A model generated the notes under the pieces. That model was given only the letters and a program-made list of their open reading frames with translations, had not been told where the DNA came from and searched no databases. Below, one piece after another: positions 34,547-42,615 of a DNA stretch of 51,617 nucleotides. The stretch covers positions 1-51,617 of the forward strand of contig JAEXBA010000063.1 in the NCBI GenBank assembly GCA_023457935.1, given 5' to 3'. How positions within the stretch are numbered: the first letter of the stretch is position 1; every line of letters begins with the position of its first letter. The stretch comes from Bacteroidota bacterium (GTDB lineage: Bacteria > Bacteroidota > Bacteroidia > Flavobacteriales > Weeksellaceae). The position numbers and the translations under genes were made by a program.

Positions 34547-35719
34547 ATGAAAAAAATATTCACGGTATTACTCGCGGTATTCTCTTTGTTTGCAATCGCA
34601 CAGGAAGGAATCGTATTCGAAAAAACAGCATTTAAGGATATTCTTGCAAAAGCCAAAAAGGAAAACAAACTGGTGTTTATGGATGCAATGGCGTCCTGGT
34701 GCGGCCCATGTAAGATGATGGACAAAAATGTATTTTCGAAGAAAAATGTCGGCGATTACTATAACTCCAGCTTCATCAATGCAAAATTCGATATGGAAAA
34801 GGGTGAAGGCCGTGAAATTGCCGCAAAATATGGCGTCCGTTCCTATCCTACTTATCTTTTCATCAATGGCGACGGAGTCTTGGTTTCCAGAAATTTCGGA
34901 TATATGCCGGAAAGTACTTTTCTGGAGTTGGGTAAAGAGGCAGAATCTGCGCTTTCAAAAATCGGCTCAATGCGTCAGCGGTTTGACAAAGGCGAAAAAG
35001 ATCCCGAATTCCTTATCAACATCATCAAACTGAACTCTGAAACAGATTACGATTTCGCCAAACTGGCCTCAGAACGCTATTTCAAAAATAAAAAAGACAA
35101 GACCTACACCAAAGACGAAATCGGTTATCTGCTTTACTTTATAAAGTCGCCGGATGATGCCAATTTCAAGACTTTCTTGAACAGCAAAGCGGAAATTACA
35201 AAGATTTTGCCTGAAAAGAATTACGATGAGTTCAGCAACCAGATTCAGCTGATTAAAATTATGGAACTGTCTGAGGATAAAACAGCAAAAAGAATTAACG
35301 AAAAGTTTTTTATTGAAAAAGCAACGCCGCTTGTAGGCGCGGAAGAAGCAAACAAAAGACTGAACTTATTACAGCTGAAGTATTACGAACTGAACGACAA
35401 CTTTCCTGAATACGAAAAAGCAGCACTGAAATATTATCAGAAAACCGACCAGTTTGATGCTGCAGCAACATTAAAAGCCGCCTGGATTTTTTCTGAAAAA
35501 GCTACTGATCCGAACTCACTGCAAACGGCTCAGTATTGGGCCGAACAGTCGGTCATGAGAGGGGAAACTGCTGAAAACACTTACATTCTCGCGAAGGTTT
35601 ATCAGAAAAGCGGAAAAACCTCAGAAGCTAAAATGTACGCTGAAATGTCAGCTTCGCTAGCCAAATCTTCAGGTAAAGATGATTCGCTTGCCAACCAGCT
35701 TCTTTCGGAACTGAAATAA
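34547..35719 (+). CDS. Exported thioredoxin-fold protein with helical repeat C-terminus
   Basis: A 390-residue periplasmic protein. A signal peptide (residues 1-18) leads into a thioredoxin domain (about 22-145) with the redox motif W51-C52-G53-P54-C55 and the cis-Pro segment VRSYPTYLFI. The remaining 240 residues are all-helical, TPR-like repeats, with QTAQYWAEQSVMRGETAENTYILAKVY split between two units near the end. It may serve as a disulfide reductase or as a partner-binding thioredoxin. It is co-directional with a DUF3575-like outer-membrane protein and a small membrane protein. Confidence 0.85.
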   Translation: MKKIFTVLLAVFSLFAIAQEGIVFEKTAFKDILAKAKKENKLVFMDAMASWCGPCKMMDKNVFSKKNVGDYYNSSFINAKFDMEKGEGREIAAKYGVRSYPTYLFINGDGVLVSRNFGYMPESTFLELGKEAESALSKIGSMRQRFDKGEKDPEFLINIIKLNSETDYDFAKLASERYFKNKKDKTYTKDEIGYLLYFIKSPDDANFKTFLNSKAEITKILPEKNYDEFSNQIQLIKIMELSEDKTAKRINEKFFIEKATPLVGAEEANKRLNLLQLKYYELNDNFPEYEKAALKYYQKTDQFDAAATLKAAWIFSEKATDPNSLQTAQYWAEQSVMRGETAENTYILAKVYQKSGKTSEAKMYAEMSASLAKSSGKDDSLANQLLSELK

Positions 35720-35728
35720 CCTGATCTG

Positions 35729-36301
35729 TTGAAGAGACTTGCGCCGCTCTTGCTTTTTGTTTTTTTCCTTGCTCCGGCCCAGGAACAGAAATCGCTGTAT
35801 CTGAAGGGTAACGCACTGTTTTTGCCGATTGGGATTTTTAACATCGGAGCTGAATACCAGCTTGCTGAAAAATACAGTCTGCAGGGCGATATCTTCATTT
35901 CACCATGGAAGTCCTTTCTGGGCAACCATGCGCAGATTTATGCCGGCCATTTGGAAGGACGATATTATTTTAAACAGGTTTTTGACAAATGGTATGTCGG
36001 AATTAACGCCGGAAGCGGTATTTTTGATATTACAAAATGGAATTATTTCGGTACCGAAAATTACCAGCGCGGTTTTACATTTATGGCAGGCGCCACCGTT
36101 GGCTACCAGTTTAAGTGGAAAGAAAACTGGAACATTGATGCCTTTCTGGGTGTGGGAACCGCACAGTCTTTTTATCACGGTTATGCGAAGATGACTGATC
36201 CGCCGGGATTTTACCGCTATGACGGCGCTTCAGACTGGAATAAAAGCGGTGAAATTATGCCGTACAGAGGCGGCATCATGATTTCTTATAAAATTAAATA
36301 A
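35729..36301 (+). CDS. DUF3575-like outer-membrane protein, TTG start
   Basis: A 190-residue exported beta-rich protein. The signal peptide (MKRLAPLLLFVFFLAPAQ) begins at TTG 35729, only 9 bases after the upstream stop; no ATG gives a complete signal peptide. The body shows alternating aromatic beta strands (NIGAEYQLAEKYSLQGDIFI, GHLEGRYYF, GATVGYQFKWKENWNIDAF) typical of the DUF3575 eight-strand-like barrels of Bacteroidota. Function is unknown. It is in an apparent operon with the thioredoxin-fold gene and the next small membrane gene. Confidence 0.75.
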   Translation: MKRLAPLLLFVFFLAPAQEQKSLYLKGNALFLPIGIFNIGAEYQLAEKYSLQGDIFISPWKSFLGNHAQIYAGHLEGRYYFKQVFDKWYVGINAGSGIFDITKWNYFGTENYQRGFTFMAGATVGYQFKWKENWNIDAFLGVGTAQSFYHGYAKMTDPPGFYRYDGASDWNKSGEIMPYRGGIMISYKIK

Positions 36302-36303
36302 AC

Positions 36304-36507
36304 ATGAATATTAAATCTCCGAAATACCTGATTGTTGCAGCAATCACTTTTATCATCCTGTTTCTGATGAATTATGTTGGAAGCCCCGCAGAAGACCGTC
36401 TGTTTCGCGCACTTCTGACAGCCGCTGCCGGCGTTATCGGTTTAACCGTAGGAATGTGGTTTGTTTATAAAAATAAAGATGGCGGCAGCGGACCGACATT
36501 TGATTAA
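36304..36507 (+). CDS. Small two-helix membrane protein
   Basis: A 67-residue protein with two hydrophobic helices (about 8-25 and 36-55) separated by a short charged loop and followed by a Lys/Asp/Gly tail. It starts 2 bases after the DUF3575-like gene and overlaps the convergent protease gene by 4 bases. The family is not recognised. Confidence 0.7.
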   Translation: MNIKSPKYLIVAAITFIILFLMNYVGSPAEDRLFRALLTAAAGVIGLTVGMWFVYKNKDGGSGPTFD

Positions 36508-37685
36508 TTCTGGTCCTGAAATATAGAAACCGTATAGTTTTCTCCCTGCTTATTTTTAGCGGTTAGTGTTTTCCTACCACTCAGCGGATTATTCAGTAAT
36601 ATTTCGCAGATACTGCTCACTTGTGGCTTTACACCGTCAATCTCCAGAACTTCATCTCCGGTTTTCGCTTTGTTAACAGCGTCTCCCCAAAGTGTGGAAA
36701 TTACTGTTTTGCCGTTCTGAAACAAAATACCAACCGTCGCGTTCCGTTGCTGCTTCAATGGCTTATCAGGATTCTGAAGATAAACCCGGCCCTTCATGAA
36801 ATCAAAAACAGGATTCAGAAATTTCATGATTCCATAGCCTATTTTAGAATGGGAACTGCTGGAAACACCAATGAAATAATCCTCAATTTTAAGTTTACCA
36901 ACCTGTGCGGGAACTGTTTTTACACGAACCAGATTTTCATCTGCATTTGTTCCGAAAAGCCCAAGACCGGTAACGCCAAAACCAGACTGCTTTTGAAGTA
37001 TTCCGCCGTATTTTTCGAGTACGCTAGATGCGTTAGCGCTAAGATCGATATCTGAAGTATAACCGCTGTCCATCAAGTAATTAATCTCAACATTTCTTTT
37101 GGCACCGTAATTAACGGAAATATAAGGATAGGTGGTGTTTTTAGAATTTTTTGACATCTTAACACTTTCAAATTCCTTCAGATTAAGTCTTTTAAGGTCA
37201 TTGGTAATGATGAGGATATTTCTGGAATAATCCAGCTTAACAACAGAATTGCGGACAGCATTACTGCCAATTAATCCGTCAATTTTAAAACAGTCTGTTA
37301 AAAAATTATCCTTAGCGGCGTAAACAATCATCGGCTGATCGGTGAAGCTCAGGTTTCCCAGTTGAAAATCCTGATGATAAACGATCTTTTGGCTGCTTTT
37401 GTTCTGATGAGTGTCGTTCACGGTAATATTTTTCTGGTTTTCAGCATCGTTAATTTCACCAAAAAAAATGTTCTGTGCGCCGGTATCAAACATAAAATTC
37501 CGTATCTCGTTTTTATAGTGAACCTTTATAATCGGCAAACCTCTCATCAGTTCAAAAGGTATTTCTTCGTAGTAGTTTTTCTGCTGAATAAAACCCACAT
37601 TATTTCCGGTCTGTGCGAGGGAAATGTTAGGAAAAAGAAAAACGAAAAGCAGAAGAGAGAGCAAAAGGGATTTTTCAGTCTTCAT
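36504..37685 (-). CDS. Retropepsin-like aspartyl protease with PDZ domain
   Basis: A 393-residue exported protein. The signal peptide spans residues 1-24. Two pepsin-like half motifs are visible: FMFDTGAQNIFFG (D67-T-G) and YLMDSGYTSDIDLS, consistent with an aspartyl protease of the retropepsin type made from a tandem duplication. A PDZ domain follows near the C-terminus (DEVLEIDGVKPQVSSIC). It is probably a periplasmic or lipid-surface protease. ATG 37685 overlaps the end of the NamZ gene by 11 bases, so the two are co-transcribed. The target is unknown. Confidence 0.83.
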   Translation of the reverse strand: MKTEKSLLLSLLLFVFLFPNISLAQTGNNVGFIQQKNYYEEIPFELMRGLPIIKVHYKNEIRNFMFDTGAQNIFFGEINDAENQKNITVNDTHQNKSSQKIVYHQDFQLGNLSFTDQPMIVYAAKDNFLTDCFKIDGLIGSNAVRNSVVKLDYSRNILIITNDLKRLNLKEFESVKMSKNSKNTTYPYISVNYGAKRNVEINYLMDSGYTSDIDLSANASSVLEKYGGILQKQSGFGVTGLGLFGTNADENLVRVKTVPAQVGKLKIEDYFIGVSSSSHSKIGYGIMKFLNPVFDFMKGRVYLQNPDKPLKQQRNATVGILFQNGKTVISTLWGDAVNKAKTGDEVLEIDGVKPQVSSICEILLNNPLSGRKTLTAKNKQGENYTVSIFQDQN

Positions 37686-38868
37686 AAACAACGTATTTTA
37701 GACGGATCTGCTCAAAATCAGCCAGGTCTTTTCTCCAGCTTTCTCTGATTTCTGCTTCGGATTTTCCGGCAATGATCTGTTTTCTGAGTTCATCCGTTCC
37801 GGCCAGTTTATCAAAGAACAGATTTTTCAGAAAGAAACCCTGTGATGGATTTTTATAATTTTTATAAGCTTTAAGAAGCCATTCAAGATTCAGTTTACGT
37901 AAGTCTTCCGAATTAGCTGAAAGGTTTTCTCCATAACACAGCTTTCCATTCAGAAACGGATCTTTTGCTCCGAAATTCGGTTTTGGTGTAAACTGGTAAG
38001 GAAGGTTTTTTGTCCACGGCGAACCGTAGATCTGAAAAGGCAGATCAGTTCCCCGTCCTACGGAAACCTGCGTACCTTCAAAGAAACATAAACTAGGATA
38101 CAGGTTAATGGACTGATCATTCGGAAGATTCGGAGATGGTCTTTCGGAAATTCCGTAGCGCTGTTTTTTATGATATCCCTGCATCGGAATAAGTGTGTAT
38201 TTTGCCTGAACTCCTTTTGAGAGCCATTTTTCACCGTTCACCATTTTACCGTACTCACCAATCGTTAAACCGTACACTACGGGAACCCTGTGCATGCCTA
38301 CAAAGCTTGTCCATTTTTCTTTCAGAACGGGGCCGTCAATATAGCCGTCATGCGGATTCGGGCGGTCCAGAACAATTACTTCAACATTATTTTCGGCTGC
38401 AGCTTCCATCAGATACGTCAGTGTGGAAATGTATGTATAAAATCTTACTCCAACATCCTGAATATCAAACAGAATTACATCAACGCCCTTCAGTTGCTCG
38501 GCCGTAGGTTTTTTGTTGCTGCCGTATAGGGAAACCAATGGCAGCCCGGTTTTACGGTCGGTTCCGCTTTTTACATGTTCGCCGGCATCGGCATCACCGC
38601 GAAAACCGTGTTCGGGAGCGAATATACTTTTGATCTTTACATTGTTTTTTACCAGAAAGTCTACAATATGAGTTCTGTCCTTCAGCAAACCGGTCTGGTT
38701 GGTCACCACTGCCACTGTTCTGTTCTGAAGCAAAGGAAGATACAGTTCCGAGCGGTCGGCACCGGTCTTGAAACAGTTTTTGTCAACATTCTGTGCACTG
38801 ACACTGATGAAACTTAAAAAAATTAGCGTTATAAAAAGTAAATTTCTATTTTTGAACATTAAATTCAT
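37675..38868 (-). CDS. namZ: DUF1343 / exo-beta-N-acetylmuramidase NamZ (GH171)
   Basis: A 397-residue exported DUF1343 protein. This family includes NamZ, which releases N-acetylmuramic acid from the non-reducing ends of peptidoglycan fragments (GH171). Hallmarks are VAVVTNQTGL, the PEHGFRGDADAGE loop, ILFDIQDVGVRFYTY, VLDRPNPHDG and SVGRGTDLPFQ. A signal peptide follows the start at ATG 38868 (or ATG 38859); the longer upstream frame is not conserved. Two exact -7 elements (CAAAGATA and CAAAAATA on the plus strand, 38915-38922 and 38924-38931) lie inside the divergent permease gene. Confidence 0.87.
   Translation of the reverse strand: MNLMFKNRNLLFITLIFLSFISVSAQNVDKNCFKTGADRSELYLPLLQNRTVAVVTNQTGLLKDRTHIVDFLVKNNVKIKSIFAPEHGFRGDADAGEHVKSGTDRKTGLPLVSLYGSNKKPTAEQLKGVDVILFDIQDVGVRFYTYISTLTYLMEAAAENNVEVIVLDRPNPHDGYIDGPVLKEKWTSFVGMHRVPVVYGLTIGEYGKMVNGEKWLSKGVQAKYTLIPMQGYHKKQRYGISERPSPNLPNDQSINLYPSLCFFEGTQVSVGRGTDLPFQIYGSPWTKNLPYQFTPKPNFGAKDPFLNGKLCYGENLSANSEDLRKLNLEWLLKAYKNYKNPSQGFFLKNLFFDKLAGTDELRKQIIAGKSEAEIRESWRKDLADFEQIRLKYVVYED
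38847..38854 (+). promoter_or_regulatory. -7 element for the FtsX-like permease inside namZ
   Basis: TATTTTTG is an exact TAnnTTTG element 20 bases before the TTG start of the permease and lies within the first codons of the divergent namZ gene. The -33 region is only TTA. Confidence 0.4.
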
Positions 38869-38873
38869 CTGTA

Positions 38874-40106
38874 TTGAAGTTTCCGTTATATTTTTCGCGT
38901 AAAATAGCGCTTTCCAAAGATAACAAAAATAATCTCTCACGTATTATTGTCTTTATTGGCAGGCTTTCCGTGGCATTGGGAATCATTGTTTCGCTGATTA
39001 CGGTTTCCACCGGTTTCGGATCGAAAAGAGCGATAAAAGAACACATGGCAGACTTCAGCGGACATGTGAATATCAAATCCAAACGCTCCAATTCCTCCTA
39101 CAATTCTTCTGTTCTCGAAACTCAGGGACTTCAGCTTCAGAAAATTAAGGAAAATTCGGATGTTGCCTCAACCCAAAGTTATGTCAGCGTTACAGGAATT
39201 CTGCGGAACGAACATAATTTTGCGGGAATTATTTATAAGGGAATCGGCAAGGATTTCGATCATGACCGGTTTTCTAAATTCATGGTGTCGGGAAGTACAC
39301 CCAAAGTCACCGAAAACGGCTATAATAACGGTATCGCTATATCACAAAAAATTGCAGGCGACCTTCATTTAAAAGTGAAAGACAGCATCGTTGCCGTATT
39401 TTCGAGAGTGAACGAGAAACAGCCGATTTACAGGAAGTTTGAAGTGGTCGGCATCTACAAAACCGACATCAAAATGATTGATGAACAGTTTGTAGTTGGC
39501 GGAATCAACCAAGCCAGAAAAATTCTTGATTTTGAAAAAAATCAGGTCGGCGGGATTGACGTTTTTCTGAAAGATGTTGACGATATTGATAAAGCAACGC
39601 CAGAAATCGAAAAAAGCATCGGACTTAAGAACTATGCGGAAAAAGCAACCGACAAATATCCTCAGATTGTAGACTGGATTAATATTTTCGACAATAATAT
39701 TGCAGTAATCATTTCCATAATGATGATTGTTGTTGTAATTAATATTGTGATGGTACTTCTAATTCTGATTATTGAAAGAACCAATTCCATCGGTCTTCTT
39801 AAGACACTTGGAGCCGATAACGGACAGATCCGCGCGATATTCATCAATTATACACTGATGATTATGATTCCCGGACTTATCATCGGAAACGCGATTGGAA
39901 TCGGACTTCTGCTTCTGCAGAAATTTTTCAGCATCATCAAACTGAATCCGGACAACTATTATGTAAGTACGGTTCCGGTGGATCTAAATCCGGTGATTCC
40001 GATAGTAATTTCATTGGGAATACTGGTTGTTTCTGCCATTTCACTCATTTTACCAAGTTACCTGATCAGCAAAATTTCACCTGTAAAATCGCTGAAGTAC
40101 AATTAA
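38874..40106 (+). CDS. FtsX/LolE-like ABC transporter permease, TTG start
   Basis: A 410-residue inner-membrane permease of the MacB/FtsX/LolC type. It has a first helix after KFPLYFSRKIALSK (about 24-46), a large periplasmic domain (about 48-265) and three C-terminal helices (about 275-300, 325-350, 370-400), with TNSIGLLKTLGADNGQIRAIF between the first two. Such proteins work with an ABC ATPase in lipoprotein release or envelope transport; no ATPase gene is adjacent. The only start that keeps the conserved first residues is TTG 38874, five bases from the namZ start on the other strand. Confidence 0.86.
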   Translation: MKFPLYFSRKIALSKDNKNNLSRIIVFIGRLSVALGIIVSLITVSTGFGSKRAIKEHMADFSGHVNIKSKRSNSSYNSSVLETQGLQLQKIKENSDVASTQSYVSVTGILRNEHNFAGIIYKGIGKDFDHDRFSKFMVSGSTPKVTENGYNNGIAISQKIAGDLHLKVKDSIVAVFSRVNEKQPIYRKFEVVGIYKTDIKMIDEQFVVGGINQARKILDFEKNQVGGIDVFLKDVDDIDKATPEIEKSIGLKNYAEKATDKYPQIVDWINIFDNNIAVIISIMMIVVVINIVMVLLILIIERTNSIGLLKTLGADNGQIRAIFINYTLMIMIPGLIIGNAIGIGLLLLQKFFSIIKLNPDNYYVSTVPVDLNPVIPIVISLGILVVSAISLILPSYLISKISPVKSLKYN

Positions 40107-40147
40107 TCACGCTACACAATTCGAATAAGCAAGTCGATATAAAACCC

Positions 40148-40155
40148 TATATTTG
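40148..40155 (+). promoter_or_regulatory. -7 element upstream of the CBS-type gene
   Basis: TATATTTG is an exact TAnnTTTG element 30 bases before the ATG. No TTG lies at the standard distance. Confidence 0.35.
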
Positions 40156-40185
40156 CGGCGGCAATAAAAAAAGCCATATTTTTTT

Positions 40186-41169
40186 ATGAAATACGCAAAT
40201 AATATATTGGAAACTATTGGCAATACGCCTTTGGTAAAACTCAATAAAGTTCTTGGTGACGACTTCCCTGCCCTTGTTCTGGCTAAAGTGGAAACCTTCA
40301 ATCCCGGAAACTCTGTGAAAGACAGAATGGCGGTAAAAATGATTGAAGATGCTGAGAAAAACGGACTGCTGAAACCTGGCGGAACCATCATCGAAGGAAC
40401 TTCCGGAAATACAGGAATGGGCCTTGCCCTGGCCGCAATTGTGAAAGGTTACAAATGTATTTTCGTAACAAACTCCAAGCAGTCGAAGGAAAAGTGCGAC
40501 ATTCTGAGAGCAGTTGGAGCCGAAGTAATCGTTTGTCCCACTGATGTAAAACCAACCGATCCGCGTTCCTATTATTCTGTTTCGAAAAGATTAGCTACTG
40601 AAACGGAAAACGGCTGGTACGTTAACCAGTACGACAACCTTTCAAACAGAGAAGCACATTACGAACAGACCGCTCCTGAAATCTGGGAACAGACAGAAGG
40701 AAAACTCACTCATTTTGTTGTGGGTGCCGGAACCGGCGGAACCATCACCGGATGCGGAAGGTTTTTCAAAGAGAGAAATCCTGAAATCCAAGTAATAGGC
40801 GTTGATACATACGGTTCAATCCTGAAGGAAATCCATGAAACCGGGGAAGTAAACATGGAAAATGCCTATTCTTACATTACGGAAGGAATCGGTGAAGATA
40901 TTCTTCCTGAAAACTACGATATGTCGGTTATCGATCATTTTGAAAAAGTAACAGACAAAGACGGCGCTGTTTATGCAAGAAAGCTGGCGAAAGAAGAAGG
41001 GATTTTCTGCGGCTATTCCGCGGGAAGTGCCATTGCTGCCATTAAACAGATGCAGGATCAGTTTACAAAAGACGATGTGATTGTCGTTCTGCTTCATGAC
41101 CACGGTTCAAGATACGTTGCAAAGGTATATAATGACGACTGGATGCGTGAACAGGGCTGGCTGGACTAA
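40186..41169 (+). CDS. PLP-dependent cysteine synthase / cystathionine beta-synthase catalytic domain
   Basis: A 327-residue fold-type II PLP enzyme. K45 in NPGNSVKDRMA is the Schiff-base lysine; GTSGNTGMGLA and GAGTGGTITGCGR are phosphate-binding loops. The C-terminal half (VDTYGSILKEI, EGIGEDILPENYD, FCGYSAGSA) resembles cystathionine beta-synthase more than CysK, but no CBS regulatory domains follow. It may therefore make cysteine from (O-acetyl)serine or take part in transsulfuration; sequence alone does not decide. It is a single-gene unit ending at a strong terminator. Confidence 0.88.
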   Translation: MKYANNILETIGNTPLVKLNKVLGDDFPALVLAKVETFNPGNSVKDRMAVKMIEDAEKNGLLKPGGTIIEGTSGNTGMGLALAAIVKGYKCIFVTNSKQSKEKCDILRAVGAEVIVCPTDVKPTDPRSYYSVSKRLATETENGWYVNQYDNLSNREAHYEQTAPEIWEQTEGKLTHFVVGAGTGGTITGCGRFFKERNPEIQVIGVDTYGSILKEIHETGEVNMENAYSYITEGIGEDILPENYDMSVIDHFEKVTDKDGAVYARKLAKEEGIFCGYSAGSAIAAIKQMQDQFTKDDVIVVLLHDHGSRYVAKVYNDDWMREQGWLD

Positions 41170-41176
41170 TGGAGAA

Positions 41177-41217
41177 TTGACAGTTGACAGTTGACAGTTG
41201 AAAATTGACAGTTATAA
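41177..41217 (+). repeat. TTGACAG heptanucleotide repeat
   Basis: Three perfect tandem copies of TTGACAG (41177-41197) are followed by TTGAAAA, another TTGACAG and a degenerate TTATAAA, all in 7-base phase. It sits directly upstream of a terminator hairpin. A degenerate relative occurs at 12318-12345. Confidence 0.85.
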
Positions 41218-41222
41218 ATGAT

Positions 41223-41263
41223 AACATTTTCGGCGCGGTGAAACCGCGCCGAAAATGTTTTTT
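41223..41263 (+). terminator. Strong terminator after the CBS-type gene
   Basis: A perfect 17-bp stem (41223-41239 with 41243-41259), GC-rich toward the loop, has a GAA loop and a T run to 41263. The minus-strand T tract is weak, so it mainly serves the plus strand. Its end overlaps the stop codon of the convergent cbpM gene. Confidence 0.9.
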
Positions 41264-41570
41264 AGAAATCTACATCTTCATATTTGTCGGAAATCCGGTT
41301 CAGTTTCTCCAAAAGCAAGCGGTGCCGTTCCTTCATTTCATCCATTCGCTGAAGCAAATCGTGAATCATTTCAATACCGGGAAGATTCACATCCAGATCA
41401 TAATGCCAGTTTGTGAAACGTTCAAAAGCCGGTAGTTCTTCATAAAGGAGATATTTGATATCGTTCTCTGTCTGTGTTTTGAGAAGTCCGCTTTCTTCCA
41501 GAGAATCGAAAAATGAGACTTCAATCTTATATATTTTTACGAGGTCTTCGCGTGAAATTCTGTCGCTCAT
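41262..41570 (-). CDS. cbpM: Chaperone modulator CbpM
   Basis: A 102-residue MerR-like helical protein of the CbpM family. It has the N-terminal ISREDLVKIYKIEVSFFDSLEESGLL, then a basic and a coiled-coil segment to the end. CbpM binds the J domain of CbpA and modulates its co-chaperone activity. It lies one base downstream of cbpA, the standard arrangement. Length and order match E. coli CbpM (101 residues). Confidence 0.88.
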   Translation of the reverse strand: MSDRISREDLVKIYKIEVSFFDSLEESGLLKTQTENDIKYLLYEELPAFERFTNWHYDLDVNLPGIEMIHDLLQRMDEMKERHRLLLEKLNRISDKYEDVDF

Positions 41571-41571
41571 G

Positions 41572-42501
41572 TTAAGAATTTTTTAGTTGTTCAAAAAGTT
41601 CCTTCTGTTTTTCCGTGAGGTTTTTAGGCAGTTTTACTTCGTATGTCACATACAGATCGCCGTGCTGACCTTCCTTTTTGTAAACCGGAAAACCTTTGCC
41701 CTTCAACCGGACAGTTGAGCCGGGCTGTGTTTCGGGTTTTACTTTCAGATTGACATGTCCGTCGAGGGTTTTTACCGGAACTTCGCCACCCAGCATTGCT
41801 GTGTACAAATCAACCGGAACTTGTATCTTAAGATCATCACCGGCACGCTCGAAATGTGCATCTTTATGAATATTGAACGTAATGTACAGATCTCCGTTCG
41901 GGCCGCCGTTGAAGCCGGGATTTCCGTGACCTTTCAGCTTGATCTGCTGACCGTCATAAACTCCTGCCGGAATGGTAATCCGGACTTTCTTTCCGTTAAT
42001 TTCAAAAGTCTGCTGATGGGTTTTTGCGGCATCACGCAGATGCAGTGTCAAATCCGCATGAACATCCTGACCTTTGAATTTCCCTGAAGCGCTGCCGCGT
42101 GAACTTCTGCTAAAACCGCCGCCGGCTCCTGCTCCACCGCCAAACATACTTTGGAAAAAATCTGAAAAATCCTCTCCGTTTCCGAATTCAGCACCGGAGA
42201 AACCTTCAAAACCACCGCCCGCACTGCTCCGCTGATACTCACGCTGCTGTTGCTGAGCTTTTTCGTATTCTTCGCCGTGCTTCCAGTGTTCGCCGTATTT
42301 GTCATACTTGGCGCGGTTTTCTGCATTGCTCAGAACTTCATTGGCCTCGTTGATTTCCTTGAATTTCTTTTCCGCTTCCTTATCGCCGGGATTTACATCG
42401 GGATGATATTTGCGGGCCATTTTTCGGTATGCTTTCTTAATGTCGTCTGGCGAAGCAGACTTTTCGATACCCAGAATTTTGTAATAATCTATAAATGCCA
42501 T
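41572..42501 (-). CDS. cbpA: CbpA-type DnaJ co-chaperone
   Basis: A 309-residue J-domain protein without a zinc finger. The J domain (residues 1-70) has the HPD motif at 33-35, followed by a Gly/Phe-rich linker (about 80-140) and two C-terminal peptide-binding domains (KVRITIPAGVYDGQQIKLKGHGNP, LKVKPETQPGSTVRLKGKG). It stimulates DnaK ATPase. An exact -7 element (TAAATTTG on the minus strand, plus 42536-42543) lies 35 bases before the start, without a clear -33. It is divergent from the symporter gene. Confidence 0.93.
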   Translation of the reverse strand: MAFIDYYKILGIEKSASPDDIKKAYRKMARKYHPDVNPGDKEAEKKFKEINEANEVLSNAENRAKYDKYGEHWKHGEEYEKAQQQQREYQRSSAGGGFEGFSGAEFGNGEDFSDFFQSMFGGGAGAGGGFSRSSRGSASGKFKGQDVHADLTLHLRDAAKTHQQTFEINGKKVRITIPAGVYDGQQIKLKGHGNPGFNGGPNGDLYITFNIHKDAHFERAGDDLKIQVPVDLYTAMLGGEVPVKTLDGHVNLKVKPETQPGSTVRLKGKGFPVYKKEGQHGDLYVTYEVKLPKNLTEKQKELFEQLKNS

Positions 42502-42615
42502 TAAACAGCTGTTTTGGTTTACTGATTGTCTGTATCAAATTTACAATAACTTGTTTTGATATGATTATTAAATATAAAATTTAAGTTACGATATTTGACT
42601 AAATTATCGGATGTA

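Noticed and set aside
41177..41217. TTGACAG tandem repeat considered as a CRISPR remnant
   Set aside because: The units are 7 bases and contiguous with no spacers, so it is a simple tandem repeat.
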